Shown: positions 1 to 44,400, numbered from the stretch's first letter. The stretch is 64,000 nt of DNA from Flaccisagitta enflata (GCA_965153355.1 OZ231127.1:17298001-17362000); one strand, 5' to 3'. Numbers and translations: made by a program. Notes: generated by a model not told the origin, from the sequence alone.

Positions 1-224
1 CTCCGCGTCCGCTATCCGCTATAAGACAGGAGTAGGATACAATGTCTAATGAGACAAGTCTTTGACTCATTGACTTTTCCGCCAAGAAAGGAAACAGATA
101 AAAAAAGAAAAATGATTGAAAAAGGAAAGGAGAAAAAGAAACAAAAAAAGCAGAGAAAAATGATTGGCAAAGGTGTAGGAGACGGCCGAATGATTTTTTA
201 GTGACACAACCTTTTTTTTCAATG

Positions 225-665
225 TGAATGACCCAACCCTAACCCTACCCCTTAACCCAACCCACCCCTTAAACCCTAAAGAAAAACCCAAAAAACCCCT
301 TAAACCCAACCCTTAAATCAACTCAACACCCCTAAACTCACCTAAAACTCAACCTTCTCAAACTTTGAACTCAACTCTCCTAACTCAACCCCCTTCTTAA
401 ACCAAACCTACTCAACCCTACCCTTAAACCCAAACCCAACCCTAAACCCAAACCTACCCCTAAACCCAAAACTACCCCCAAACCCAACCATTCCCTTAAA
501 CCCAACCCTACCCTTAAAACCAACCATACCCCTAAACCCTACCCTACACCTAAACCCAACCCTACCCCTAAACCAAACCTTACCCCTAAACCAAATCCTA
601 CCCCTAAACCCAACCCTTCCCCTAAACTTAACCCTACCCCTAAAGCCAACCCTACCCTAAAACCC
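225..665. repeat. Degenerate telomere-like array (CCCTAA variants)
   Basis: About 440 bases of imperfect units such as AACCCTACCCCTAAACCC on the plus strand. The units vary in length and spelling, as in an old interstitial telomeric block or subtelomeric satellite. It suggests a TTAGGG-type telomere. No gene is visible here. Confidence 0.75.
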
Positions 666-852
666 AATTCCAACCCATCCAATTGTTTAACCCTGTTGAA
701 ATTGGTGATAAAACTAAGGTTGGAAAGGTAAAAACTTAGTGCGGCCGTCTCCTACACGTAGACCAAATGGTTTGTTTTATAGAATATTTAAAGAGTAGTA
801 GGGCATTTGATCTGTAGAAACTAAGATTTAAGTAATTGAGTAACGTGTTAGA

Positions 853-1437
853 TACTATCTCGCTAAAAAGTATAACAACAAGATGGAATACATTCCATTC
901 ACTCATTAATAACTACATTAAACACTTGAATTTTGTGCGACCTCCTTGGACATAAACTGTGGCTTTTATGAGCCTCAGTGTTCCCATTAAGTGATTGAAT
1001 GTTAGATCGTGTAGTGTTCTTCCACACTTTAAGAATAACTTTTTTAAGGCTGGACATGCACCCTAACTTTAGCTTCCTTATCTGACGTTAACACAATTTG
1101 ATAGGATTGACAGTTGGACTTTTTCCAGGCCAACTAAACGCAAGCTTGACACCAGCTTATCACCATGGTCTGAACAAAAAAAAATTGTCTCTGACAATAA
1201 TATGATAAAAATCAAGAAATTTCAAAATGCAATTTTTTTGCCATTTTCTATTTGAGGTAGCATTTTTGTTTTGCTTGTCATTTCTAAACGATTGAACTTA
1301 AAGCAATACGGTTTGCGCCATTTGCTCAGAAATTTGAAGAAGTTTTCAGACATCATCAATTTTTTTAAGGTTTTTACCATTTATTAGGTAGCTATGCCGT
1401 ATAATGCTTGTTGTTATACTTATTAGCAACATAGTAG
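853..1437. mobile_element. Non-autonomous Tc1/mariner-type element with 30-bp inverted ends
   Basis: The left end (TACTATCTCGCTAAAAAG...) and the right end (...TTAGCAACATAGTA) are inverted copies matching at about 25 of 30 positions, with TA at the outer edges. The interior shares stretches with the elements at 4650 and 20175. The element is old and codes for nothing intact. Confidence 0.6.
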
Positions 1438-1670
1438 AGGCAAGAATGAGCTCCACATCCTTGAACTCAATTCAAATGGTCACCCCTCTTTGTTCAGAAT
1501 TGAAGCTATTAAGACGTCTTTTGTTCTGGTTGAAAATGTTCCTCATAAAGCAAAGCAGATGGCAGATATCATCTGACACTCAGAAACAAAACGTTGCTTT
1601 GAGAAACATTTCTATTTTTAGCCAATTGTGAATTGCTTTGGCAGCACCACCCCGTAACTCTAATTTTTTA

Positions 1671-1800
1671 AGGTGCGGCAAAGCACCTCTATAACTGGCT
1701 GTGTCCGTTGGTTGGTCTGTCAGTCTGTCAGTTGGTCTGTTGGTAAGGCATTTGTTTGATGATCCACAGTCGCACCTTATTGGTCTACTTGGCCTTGTAT
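1671..1800 (+). repeat. Hairpin-ended element, AGGTGCG subfamily
   Basis: It begins with the imperfect hairpin AGGTGCGGCAAAGCACCT, then CTATAA and TTGGTC-type repeats. It ends with a copy of the arm (CGCACCT at 1771-1777) followed by TTGGCCTTG. The architecture matches the GTCGCG elements elsewhere, but the arm sequence is different. Confidence 0.55.
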
Positions 1801-3310
1801 TTTTTTTGGGGGGGGGACATTTGTTTCCATGCTGTCTTTTTTTTATTTAGGGTTTTGTATTTCTGCCATCTTGCCTTTTTATTGGCTTTTATTTTTCTGC
1901 TGTTTTCCCTCTTACAATGTTTTATATCTCTACTGTCTTGAGGGTTTTGTTTTTTTGCTGTTTTTCTCTTGTAATTTTATATTTTCACCTTCTTTCGCTT
2001 TTGTAACATAATTCATTTCAGCAAGAGCATTGGTCCATCCCCCACTCTCTCAAAGTCAGTTTCCGCACTCCCATACACTCAAAAACCACCCCTAACCATT
2101 ATTAGATGCGTCCTTGCATCTCTGTAAGAGGGTGTGTCTGTCCATCCATTTTGAATCGGAGTTGGCTGCATTTTTCTTCCAAAATTGCCCAAATTACAAT
2201 AAAATCGACGTTCACCTGCTTCTTCAGTTTCTAAAATAAATTTGGGCAAATATTGATCATGGAAATTTTTACCATCAACTACAGCAGCAAAAACTCTTTA
2301 ATTTGGTCACCAATCTTATGTTAATTGGTCCATCAAAAGCCACGTAAAATTGAAATTTGTGAAAGATGTCAAAACTGCCACTGAAATTCAAGCTTCATTT
2401 TGACCTTCATACCCTTCCATCTTTGACATGCTCTCTGAGCTCAACAAATAAAGATAAGAACATGCGGATTGCACCACTGGTTAGCTCTTGAGTTCTAGTT
2501 TTACAATCTCATGGATTTAATAATCAATTTCCATGCCGCGAAGGCCCAAAATTGAGGCCAAATTGGCCAAAATATCCAAAAATTGTCATTTTGACATACC
2601 CTTTGATCTTTGAAGTTCTATGAAATCTAAATGCAAAAAATGTATTGACACGCCAATTGCACCACTGGTTAGCTCCTGTGTAATACTTTATTTTGCTCAT
2701 AGCAAGAAAAGTTTCTTTTACCAGAATATGTTCTGTTCTGTTTTTAAAATTCTTTCATCTTTTGTCATGAACGAATATGAATTAGTGAGAACCTATTGCA
2801 TTGAAAAAAAAACCTTACAGTAAGCTTTTACTCTAACGAATAAAACATGTGTTGCCTTCCCTTAGAATTTTTTTCCTACTTCATGCAAGTAGGTTTTCCT
2901 TTAAGGTGATAAAGAATCATTTTTTTAAATCACTGACCAATGGTCTCATCTATCATCTATGTTTGTCTATCATCTATGTTTGTCTATCAAACTTCTTTGT
3001 TTACACATTTACATAATGATTTTTTTAAATATATCCTAACTGAACACAGTTAATTCAAAATCCGCAATTCACATCTTTTGGCGACAGCCACTGGTTTGTA
3101 CTGATAACCAAAGGTTTAGGCTGTGGTGTAGCGTTTTTGTATATTTTGTATTTACTCAGCACAATGTAACAGATCTAAAGGGCCAATTGATTCTTATACG
3201 AGCAACACTATGTAACTAGCGGCTTAATTCCTAGATAAGGGGGGACGGATGGATAGACAGAAAAACAGAAACTGACAGAGGCAGAAAAACATACAGAGAC
3301 CGAACCAGAC
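1800..3310. other. Intergenic AT-rich stretch with repeat relics
   Basis: No gene is recognisable. At 2104-2121 lies a lone AGATGCGTCCTTGCATCT hairpin. The segment around 2200-2660 is a diverged single-arm copy of the sequence forming the long palindrome at 57420-58892 (shared motif GCACCACTGGTTAGCTCTTG). Confidence 0.5.
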
Positions 3311-3312
3311 AG

Positions 3313-3650
3313 GAACAAGGCCAACACCTATAAGTCGCGTGCGAGACAAAAATAACTTAAGATGACTTTATTGACTCAAGATGACTTAAAATGACTCAAG
3401 ACTTTAAATGACTTAAAAAGACCTGAAATGATGGAAATGACTACTTTGACCTATTTGACTTAAGTGACTTAAAATAACTTAGAATGACTTAGAATGACTT
3501 AGAATAACTTAGAATGACTTAGAATGACTTAAAATGTCTTAGAATGACTAGAAATAACTAAAAAAGTAAAGTGTGACAGACCGACGGATGGACCGACAGA
3601 CGGACCGACGGACCGACAAAGCGGGTTGTAGAGTCGCGTGCATGCGACTA
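3313..3650 (-). repeat. Hairpin-ended element with decamer array
   Basis: It runs from AACAAGGCCAACACCTATAA to a hairpin at 3632-3649 (AGTCGCGTGCATGCGACT). The middle, 3355-3560, is a degenerate tandem array of AATGACTTAG, followed by GGAC-type repeats. Copy 8412-8790 is the same subfamily in the opposite orientation. Confidence 0.7.
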
Positions 3651-4214
3651 AAAAAAGTCACAAAAAGTCACTTAAAGGGGATGCATGATCTTTGTGGTAA
3701 TTTTTGAAAAAGTCTCTTTTATGAGGCATCAGAAAGCAGTTATATTCATTAATAAGAAGACTGTGCAAAAGACAAAAACAAGCACAAACAAAATGAAATA
3801 TGTAACTGTATTTGTAGCCATTGATAAGATCATAGACAAGAAAGGCTGTTTCTTTTTGAATCATTAATCCAAACGACAATTTAGCAACTATCTTCGGTTT
3901 GCAAAAAAAAATTCTGTGCAACCGGAACGGAAAAGTTTGTGATTCAATCATTCAGTGATTCAGTGATGGATTTTTTTTCTTTTTTCGTAGCCAAGGATTT
4001 AGTTTCAACCAAATCATGACATGCAAAGAAAATTTGAGTGAAGAAAAGCATCATAATGAGGATACAAATACACCCTTCATATGATGTATGTTGCGTAATT
4101 ACAAAAAAAATTGTCATTAACGATGCTACAATTCGACATAACATGGGTTGGCATTAATTGACAAGCTTCAACACAACCTTGGAATCCCCGAAAAGGAGAG
4201 AAACAAGTGACGCG

Positions 4215-4412
4215 GGGTCACAATATCGTTGCGCACGGGTGGGCAGGGGCATCCAACCCCAATCCACACCACACATAAGTTTTCCCACTTTTTGACTCGA
4301 TCATTAGTAATGATTAGAAATGATTCATTACGGACCAACGTATGGACGGACCAACGGACCGACCGACCGACAGACGGACAAAGCCTCTTATAGAGTTGCG
4401 TGTCTGCAACTA
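4215..4412 (-). repeat. Hairpin-ended element, GTTGCG subfamily
   Basis: Contains GTTGCGCACGGGTGGGCAGG near the left end, (GACC)n repeats, and a terminal hairpin AGTTGCGTGTCTGCAACT at 4394-4411. Confidence 0.65.
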
Positions 4413-4649
4413 AAAAGGGTTAGCAGTGGTAAAAATAAACTTAATGCTGTATGGTTTGATAAGGTTGCCTTCAGAAATACGCTGTCATAAGAATGTTTTA
4501 AGAACGATCTTCATGATTTGCTGGAATCAGAACGCCATAAAACAGCACTAAACACGGCATGCATGGAACAATGAAGCAAGACAAAGCTCGTGAGTCGTGA
4601 CGAATCATACCCTCTCATGAATCCCTTATTTGTTAGTTTCTTTTCTTTC

Positions 4650-5252
4650 TACTATCTAGAGCATAAGTATATCAACATACATTTAGAGCATTAACTCTAT
4701 AAAAAATGAAAAATTTATACAAAAATCAGTGAGATTCTGAAACTATTTCGAATTTCTGACACAATGACGCAAACCGCATTCATCTACCTCAAGGCATTTA
4801 GAAATGAGAAGCAAAATAAGATAAGCACCTCATTCAAAAAATCTCAAAAAAATTGCATCTAATTTTCTTGTGATTTCTGATTATGGTAAATTAGTTTTTT
4901 TTCTTCAGATAGAGGCAGTTTTTTCATCTAACTTTTTGTCATAAACACAACACCAAATACTTTTTTGGTTAACTTCAACCCCACTGAGTTATTGTGATGG
5001 CAACTGACACAAAAGCAAGAACATAGTAGTGACAAAGAAATGGTCTGAAACTCACTGAAAGAGTGGAAAGTAATCATACATTTGTACAAAATATTTGTTT
5101 TAGATTGTATAGAAAATCCATATTGAGGAAATAGTTATAGCTCAAAGACGTAATACTATGTATATAGATTATTCTGTAGATTTTTCTATAAATCCTTCAA
5201 TGATAAATAACCTAATTCCTATTTTGTTGATATATTTATGCTCTAGATAGTA
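4650..5252. mobile_element. Non-autonomous Tc1/mariner-type element
   Basis: Terminal inverted repeats beginning TACTATCTAGAGCATAA match at about 26 of 27 positions at 4650-4676 and 5226-5252. Length is about 603 bp, almost the same as the element at 20175. TA lies at both outer edges, as expected for the Tc1/mariner superfamily. No intact transposase frame. Confidence 0.75.
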
Positions 5253-5954
5253 CGATGTGCCTTTTTTTTTCCTAACTTGTGTATGTGAATGCATTTGTGT
5301 GTATGAATTTGTCCAAGCCGCGGTAATAACATTAGACGCGACGTTTTAACTCATGAGAATAGGCCAACATGAAACAAGCTACCCGGGGACACATTAGAGT
5401 CTCGGCAGGGAAGGGGGAGGGTAAGAAATGCGCTTCTTTACGCTTTTCAACTCGATCGTGATGGGTCCACGGCCCAACTGATAGACCACGGACCCACGGA
5501 CAGACACGGCAGACAAAGCCTCATTTAGAGCCAAAAGTGCGACCATAGAGTAAACATGTTGGCCTTATTCAGCCTCATTCAATTTGTTGAGTTTGAGACA
5601 TTTGTTGGCTGACTCCGCTTTTACAAATACTCAGTTTAAGCTCATCGCAAGAGTCTCAATATTGATCGGAAAAAAGTTGAAGTCAGTCTTCGACTTTTTG
5701 ACATATTCGAGAGAAACATGGTTATCATTTTCTTATGCGAAAGTTTAGCATCTCGATCAACTGATTGCACCCGCGTATGAAATTGATAGGGTAAGTAAAT
5801 TTGATAATTCTCTTTTATTTGGCACAAAGCAGAATGCTCTACGATACATATTTTTTGCTTCAAGATTTTTTAAAGATTTATTTACAAAAAATTCAAATTT
5901 ATTGTTTTTTTTTTTTGTTTTTTTTTTTCTGATTTGGGGTAGGATCAATAAAGG

Positions 5955-6340
5955 AGTGTATTTATGGTAATTTGAGCATGCAAATACAAGAAAACATGTT
6001 TATGAGCATAGCTGCTCATCTTTGAGGGTTTTTTCTTAATATTTTAGCTCAATAAGCTCATTTAGCTCTTTTAGCTCAGTCTTTTTTTCTGATTTCAACT
6101 GCAATAAATAAATAAATGTTTAAGCATACAAATACAAGAAAGCATGCCAGTAAGCATAGCTGCTCATCTGTTAGAGTTTTTTTCGAGTATGCTAGCTCAT
6201 TTAGCTTATTTAGCTCAGTTTTTTTTAGATAAATATTTTGATGCAAGCATGCAAATACAAGAAAACATGTCAGTGAGCATAGCTGATCATCTGGTTGAGT
6301 GATTTTGAGTATTTTAGCTCATCTAGCTCATTTGGCTCAG
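5955..6340. repeat. Three-unit tandem repeat of about 125-140 bp
   Basis: Three diverged units each contain GCAAATACAAGAAA-CATG, GAGCATAGCTG-TCATCT and a run of TTTAGCTCA motifs. They start near 5978, 6123 and 6244. The array lies just downstream of the last exon of gene A. Confidence 0.65.
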
Positions 6341-6626
6341 CCCTATTTTCTCTGACTTTCAGTGCAATCAATACATACAATTGCTTTTATTTTATTCTAA
6401 CTAATAAAAAAATTTCAGTGATTGAAGATAAAAGCTTGGTGAAAAGTGACCAAGGCTTACGACGTTTTTCTTCACGGCGACAGCCGTCATTACTGGTACA
6501 GTACAGTACGTTTAAGGTTTTTGTACTAATAGCAACCATTTGTTTGGACCCCTTAGGGGTCTGTGTTGGTTGCTATATATTATATTATTATATTATTATT
6601 AACGGAAACATACACTACAAGGTTTA

Positions 6627-36793
<30,167 letters not shown>

Positions 36794-36893
36794 TGTTGTG
36801 ATTTGTCTTTTGTATTTGTTTTTGTTTGTTTTTTGTTTTTGTTTGATGTTGTTGGCGTTGTTATACAAATACAAATCTTTTTTTCTGCTATCC

Positions 36894-36894
<1 letters not shown>

Positions 36895-36972
<78 letters not shown>
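36895..36972. repeat. (TTG)n microsatellite upstream of gene A
   Basis: About 26 units, about 100 bases upstream of the gene A ATG. Confidence 0.95.
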
Positions 36973-37189
36973 CGTCATAGAAACAGAGCTGTATTTTCTG
37001 CTATCCCTATATTACTACTTTGTTTCTAGGATTACACATTGACAGTTTACTCTGCTATTCTACATTCATCATTTGCAATGACCAATGGGCGACCTCGTCA
37101 TTCTATAAAATTCATTGTCATGTCATGACAGGTTGCTTATTGCCTGATTCATGCATTTATTTCTACTGAGATTATAATTTCATTCAGAA

Positions 37190-37255
37190 TTTACAAAGAG
37201 TTAAGAAGACAAGGAACCGAAATTTATAAAGAGTTAAGAAGACAAGGAACCAAAA
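37190..37255. repeat. Two-unit tandem repeat of 34 bp
   Basis: AAAGAGTTAAGAAGACAAGG occurs twice in direct succession, with ACC-AAA ends. Confidence 0.8.
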
Positions 37256-37399
37256 TGGTTGCCGAGATTTTGGAGAAGGCAAACTCCAATCCAGAGATTC
37301 TGTGCTGAATGAAAAGAGAGTCGCCTTTATCCTATCTCTCCTTCATCATCATCATTTATGAGGAGTACAGGTAACCTGTGGAGGAGACTGTTGCATTGT

Positions 37400-37402
<3 letters not shown>

Positions 37403-37478
<76 letters not shown>
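37403..37478. repeat. (GA)n microsatellite
   Basis: About 38 units. Confidence 0.95.
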
Positions 37479-37480
<2 letters not shown>

Positions 37481-37657
37481 GAATTATGGGTGCGTATCCC
37501 ATCTGAGCGAGACATGCAACATTGGCCGGGGATTTTGCTCATGAAAGCCGTATCTTCAGATCGTTATTTTCTCAACATTGGTCATTGCCATTGGCAGGGA
37601 GCCTTCGGTCGGCCTTGACTGTTTGTCCTGGTTGTTTATTTCTGAATGTTTATTCGT

Positions 37658-37762
<105 letters not shown>

Positions 37763-38164
37763 AGTTATTTTGGGAATGCGTGTGCATGGGTGTTCGTCTC
37801 TACCCTCCAGTTTACTTTTGGGACAAGGTGCACAACGTATTACATCGCGGAAAAAGCTGATTTGTTATAATGATGAAACTCAATCATCACAGAATTGTCA
37901 CGTCCACAAATGCGAGACATCACACTTAAGGCACGCTTTTTCGCTCATCTCAAAATGATCCAGCTGAAATTGGTTCCTCTTTTGATGTTTACAGTCAGTG
38001 GAAAAAACATTGTGTATAAAGTTGATTTTGATCTAACTCATTGGCGATAAACAAAATGTTGGTAATTACTGTTGGCGTTTACAAGAGTCAGCATGGTCAG
38101 TCAATGCTCTTTTGATCAATTTTCCTGACTGGTTCGACGTTCCAGTATCGCCAACTGCATTAAT

Positions 38165-38640
<476 letters not shown>

Positions 38641-38649
38641 AGCTAGCGT

Positions 38650-40140
38650 CATAAAACCTAGGGTCAATTTGCGTAACATCTTTACTATTTCCTTTTGTTA
38701 TATAAAGCTGAAAAATGGGTTCTATGAAAAATATCATTTTTTTCGAAAATGCGAAAAAATAAAAAAAGATTCAAAAATTCATAACGCCAAAACTAACGAT
38801 CGTAGAGACTTCTGGTTGGCGCCATTTGAAAGAGAAAAATTAGCTCTTTCTTAACTGTGAGTATCAAAAAATGTATCATCCCAGCCCAAAAACTGCACAA
38901 CTTTCTAAAATTGCCCCAAACCGAAAATGGAAAAATTTATTTCTCCCCTACGTTTCAAAAAGTCGAATTACGTAATTCGACTTTTTTCCAATTATATCCG
39001 GATATTTCATTAAGTAAATTTTGTAAATTCACTATGTAGAATGTCCGGATATTGATATCCAGATACGATATCCAAATAATATGGTGAATGCAGACGCACC
39101 CTTCAGTTTCTAACTACCACACGCTACTTTATCATGTGCCTAAACGCGTCTACAAGAGCCAATATCTGTTGGTCGGTTGGCCATTTAGTCATTCATTCTT
39201 TTGAAGGACAACTAACTAAGTGCATATTGTCTACTTGGTCTAATTTTTTGTTTCAACTGGCCTATGGATGAGTCCTTGGTAATTTATGGTGAGTCATTGG
39301 TAGACACAATTGAACCTTGGCTTTCCTTCATCAAATCTAAGAGTAAGACAATGATAAAATTCCTCGGTTTCTGAAAATTTGATAGATAATCTAGAGAATG
39401 TGAATTTCCTCATGATAGCCAGGTGGCAGAAACAGAGAAAAGAATAACACCAATTAAAAAATTGCAACAATCCTTTATTATGCTTAGCAACATAAATCAA
39501 TGCAATGCGTAACACACAAAATCGAAAGGATATATAGAATATTGTGTTATATGCAATAAATGTACCTGAAACTTTGACCAAAATAAATTTTGAGTAATAA
39601 ACAGTAAAAATCACAAAAATGGACGTAAAAAAAATCAGGTTTGTATGATGACATATAAAAAAAGAAACTGAGTGAGAGTGGCTTGTTCGTTTTCTCATTT
39701 CAACTGTTGATGCGCCAATGGTAAGGATTATGTACTTGAAAAAATCAAAAGATAAAGAAACTCTTTTATAAGAATTTTAATGATAGTTTACTTGCTTGCA
39801 GTTGCACATGAAAATGGGCATCAATATATGCTCATATATGCCCAAATTTCTAAAAGAGAAGCCACTTTTTCTAACAAATGTTGATGAAATTGCTAACATT
39901 TGTTCAAAAAAAAAGTCGTCACATAGTATAAACGATCACCTGTTAACTAATTATTGAGATGTTAGTGCTACAACTTTAAATGCCTCATTTCCTCTAATGA
40001 GAAGCAATAAAAATCCCTGAAATTGGATATTAGCTAAGTATTTCGCGGTATATTCCACTTTTTTTTCTTCTAAATTTAGCCCCGATTTGGTTGCTAGTTT
40101 CCAACTCAATCACAACTTGATCACTGGCCAGCAACACCTA
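38650..40140. other. AT-rich stretch without a gene
   Basis: No domain or splice-flanked coding segment recognised. The 134-codon minus frame at 39294-39698 looks like chance in AT-rich sequence. Confidence 0.4.
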
Positions 40141-40149
40141 GTTATTGAT

Positions 40150-40612
40150 AGATGCGTCCTCGCATCTCTATAATAGGCTGTGTCCGTTGGTTGGTTGGTT
40201 GGTCAGTTGGTCAGTTGGTTGGGTGGTTGGTCGATAACGCATTTTTTAAAAACATTGAAATCATGCATTTTTTCAACAGAGCAAGGCCGGATACATGGCC
40301 ACCAGTTGTGGACGGGTGGGCAGGGGCGGATATGCGCGTTTCCCACTTTTCGACTTGTGCTGACGGACGGACCGATGGACCAATGGACGGACAAAGCCTC
40401 TTATAGAAATGCGTGTCCGCAACTAAAAATGAGCCTAACCCAGTATAAGTATCATACATTTAGTAATTCATTTTTTGAATCCTTTATTCATGCATAAAAA
40501 CATTCATTCATAAAAATCATTCATTCATTAAAAACAGTTATTCATAAAAGAACATACATTCATAAAACAATTCATTCAAAGAGGACGCATGGTTGGCCTA
40601 CTTGGCCTTGTT
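40150..40612 (+). repeat. AGATGCG-subfamily element with nested GTTGCG-subfamily element
   Basis: Hairpin AGATGCGTCCTCGCATCT at 40150-40167, GGTT repeats, and the arm copy GAGGACGCATGG plus TTGGCCTTG at 40581-40610. A second element (40279-40429) with AGTTGTGGACGGGTGGGCAG is nested within it. Confidence 0.7.
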
Positions 40613-40828
40613 TTTTTCATAACTTTGGTTTGAGAATAACTAAGACCCATAATTTTTCCTTTTGTCTTTTTAGATACGTCCGTCAGGAACACATCTCTAT
40701 AAGAAGGTCTGTCCGTCGATCCGTCGGTCGTTTTTTTTCTGTTTACGTAGTAAGTCATTTTTTTGGTATGTTGCGGCATGCTACTGTCATCTCTTTTTGA
40801 CGAATATGCAAAAAGTTTTGTACTCGGT

Positions 40829-41445
40829 CTACTACCCGAATTAAAAAAAACGCAAGTTTTTGTATAGCTCATATTTGGGCCTTTGGCTTACTTTAGACAT
40901 GATTCATCAGTGACTAAATTGAAGCTTTTTTCGAGGGCTTTCTTTTGAGCGCAATCCCACATCTGTAGCTTGATTCGTTTAGAAGTTATACTCAAAAGAA
41001 GATGCAGGGGTCCAAAATTTAAAACGCAGTTTGAGGAAAAAAAAGATCATTTTGGGGTGAAAGTGATGGTGTAATTGCACCGCCCTGAGGAATCGGGCAT
41101 TTTTTTACCCATGCTGTCTGCTTTCATAGTTCTTATATTTGGGTTCTTTGATGTCTCTGATGAAAAATGAAACACCAAATGTGATTAATTACTGGGGGGG
41201 TCGGTATCAACCTACTTTGGAAATGCCAATCGGACATTTTTTTACCCATGCTGTCTGCTTTCATAGTTCACAAAAACGATATATAAACACCTTCACCCCA
41301 AAATGATCTTTTTTTTCCTCAAACTGCGTTTTAAATTTTGGACCCCTGCATCTTCTTTTGAGTATAACCAGCTCGCAGAGGGAAAAAGTAGCCTTATTCA
41401 ATCACTTCTATAAGAAACTTGCGTTTTTTTTAATTCGGGTAGTAT
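40829..41445. repeat. Inverted-repeat hairpin element
   Basis: The left arm (TACCCGAATTAAAAAAAACG...AAAATGATCTTTT complement) and the right arm (CTTGCGTTTTTTTTAATTCG) pair over about 160-250 bases. Two direct copies of TTTTTTACCCATGCTGTCTG lie in the middle (41100, 41236). Confidence 0.75.
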
Positions 41446-41449
41446 TGCT

Positions 41450-44400
41450 TGAAAACCATGATTATTATGAGAGTTGTTAGATAGGTGTGATAGTATCTCA
41501 GTTAGTCATATTAAAACACTAAAAGTGAAAGTAGAAATCAAGAACAGCTGATGCAATTTTCATACCTGTTCAAGAGCTAGGCTTTATTTGTTCCTGTGGA
41601 CAAAAAATCTACATCGGGGCTTTTAAGAAAATTAAGAGGGGGGGTTTATTCTGCTTCTCATTTATTAAACTTTGTGACATTCTTTTAAGGAACAGATGTT
41701 ATCAATGAACACAAACATGCTAGCAGGCAAATGAAAAATATACAGACCAATTTTACGAAAAAAACAGATGATCATAGCGAAAATCTGAGTTAAATATGAT
41801 AATCGTTTATATGAAATACAATCAATGAGCTCGACAAATGAAGAGGTTAATTTGTTTTCCTTTTTTGGTGCAAAAAAATGTAAGAGAGAACTGCTGATAA
41901 TTCTTGGAAGAAAAGGGGAATATTTCTATTTTAATTCAATAATCATATAAAAAGCAACGGCGGGAAATAGGAGGAGGAGGAAGAGGAGGAAGAGGAGTTT
42001 ATCTAGCATGCGCCATGCACTAAATTTTGCAAGTTTGGGAATACAAGTTGCGAATGATTAAAAAAAGAAACAAGCAACAAACAAGGCAGCATTTGAATCA
42101 GACTCAATTACTAGTGTGTGTAAAAGCATAAGACAATGTCACTTTTCCCCTTTCTTTTTTTTTCTTGCCAATGAAAACTAATTGAATGTGAAACAATATA
42201 TTTTGTCCTTTTTCTTAACAATGGTAAACCTCACGAGACTAAAATCACTAAATGACAACAGATTTAGAATAAAATGAAGCAAGGTTCCATGACTCTATAT
42301 CTTAACCATGGCATCCACCAATCTGGCCGTTTTGACAACATAATACAACTACTAAACTACAACTAGAATTTATAACCATTTGAGATACAAACTTAAGACT
42401 GATCAAAAATGAAAGATCATGAAAAAACTTTTAAAACATAACTTGTTTTAACAATTTTTCATAAGATAAGTTAATTTCGTAACATCAAAATATTTAAACT
42501 AGTATAAAAAAAACAGCCAGTTTTCTTCATGCTATGGTTACACCGAAGATGGTTTGTCCTAACACATATGCAAAAAATAGGGTGGAAAAATGCTACAGCT
42601 TAAAAAGTATGAAAAGCATATGTCTTGTTGGCCTAGCATGTTGAAATTTTTACAGTAGTAGCCAAGAGGTTTGAGGGAACTTCGGTAATAGATTTGTCAG
42701 ACTGGACAAAGAAGAAGTTTGTTTTGTTTTTTTAACACTTTTCCGCCCAACTTTTGCACAGGTGTTATTTTCAATTCAATGATAAATCATTTTGGTAGAA
42801 AAAGGATCATTTCAAGGTGGGTATTAAAATGAACAAAAAAAGTGAGTGCCAATTTTATTTTGCATTGCGGTTTATTTGGCGGGAGGGGTGGGGCGAAATA
42901 AGGGCTCCTATTCAAATGATTAGCACAAAGGTGCAATTGTTACCTTTGCAACCAATGTCATGCACTTCCATGTGAAAAATCTAAAAAATCTACAACAATA
43001 CACCTTTCACATGGAATATATAAAACGAGGCAGAATTGCAAAACAGCAACTTAAAGGGAGTATAAATTAGCACTTGGAATCAGAGATTAATGAGTTTGAT
43101 TTAATGATAAAGCTATGAGTCATCCCAAATGTAGCATCGGAGAGTTGATATAAGCATTAGATTAGTTCAGTATTTTTGGTGTGTGTGTGTCAATTTTTTC
43201 TCTTTAAAATGCCATTTTTGTTGACTTTATTGGATCGCATCTGTTGTTTTTCTCTTTCTTTCATCAAACCTGGTTACATCTCAATAATTAAAAGCCAATA
43301 AGTTGGGCAAGTTCCATATGCGAAAACAAATATTGGGATAAATCATGATTCAGGGGTGAAGAAAAAAAGAGCATCGCGAAAGTGGCAGCAACTTCTCCAA
43401 AAGAAGCCAATAGGAGGCAAGCAAATTAAGGACAACCATGTAGTATAACTTATGTGATATTGCCAAGTGAAGTGATTTGAACCCAGTGATGACAAACTTA
43501 TGCAATGAATTAAAATTTTGCTTTTTTTCTTAGACACGGACACGGGAAAAATTTTAAGTCACTGCACAAAATGCGACTTGTAGAGAAATAAGCCATTTGG
43601 TTGCCATCGATTTGAATATAACTGATGAATTGATGCAACAGAACCAAAGACCATATAACAATTTTGCCCCAGTTAAAAAGGTATAAGGCACACCCTGAGA
43701 ATTTTTCCGTTAAAATCTGACAAAAATCTAGGAACATCAAGCCACAGAAAAAAAATTCCTTATCATTAAACTGCTCATGATAGTAGTAAAAAATATTTAC
43801 TAATCATATAAAATGTTATAAAGTTTCATGTAAATTTTCATATCAAAATTAATTATTTGGTGATTTTCTTTTGTCAAATTATCCATAAAAGCACATCACA
43901 TCTCTGCGCAAAGCGTTTTGTGCAATGAATATCAAAATGAGATCTGCCGGGCCTGGACTTTTATTGAATCATCAATTCTTTTATCCTTAAAAAGCATTCT
44001 GGTCTTTTTATTTCTCATTAAGTAACAATGTCCTCGTCGTCAGTGGACTGCAATCACCCCAAAAGTGTCAAGGTTTTCTTTTCATACAATGTGCCACGCA
44101 ATATATCAAGTGACAGCCAAGTTATAGCACGTGAGATTATTGCTCATTTTAGCGCTCATGCATGACATACTACTACTTTATGATAATACCTTGTAACGTT
44201 GATGAAAAATGATTATGGATGAAAACATGTGATAATCAATGGCACATGATGATATCATATGCGGCATTCTATGCTGTAAATATATTGTCACGTATAGTAA
44301 TTGATCAAGAGGAAGATCGCTCCAATTGTTGACTATGTTGTTGAACGTTAAATTAGGTGCCAAGATTTAAGAAATGAAATATTTGAAAAAAAGGACAATA

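Noticed and set aside
3300-3655. Helitron 3' end (hairpin followed by CTAA)
   Set aside because: Hairpin and CTRR-like ending fit loosely, but the opposite end lacks the expected TC start and the hairpin is terminal; left as an unclassified element.
39294-39698. 134-codon minus-strand open frame, hydrophobic
   Set aside because: AT-rich sequence gives Phe/Ile/Leu-rich frames by chance; no splice context, no paralogue.
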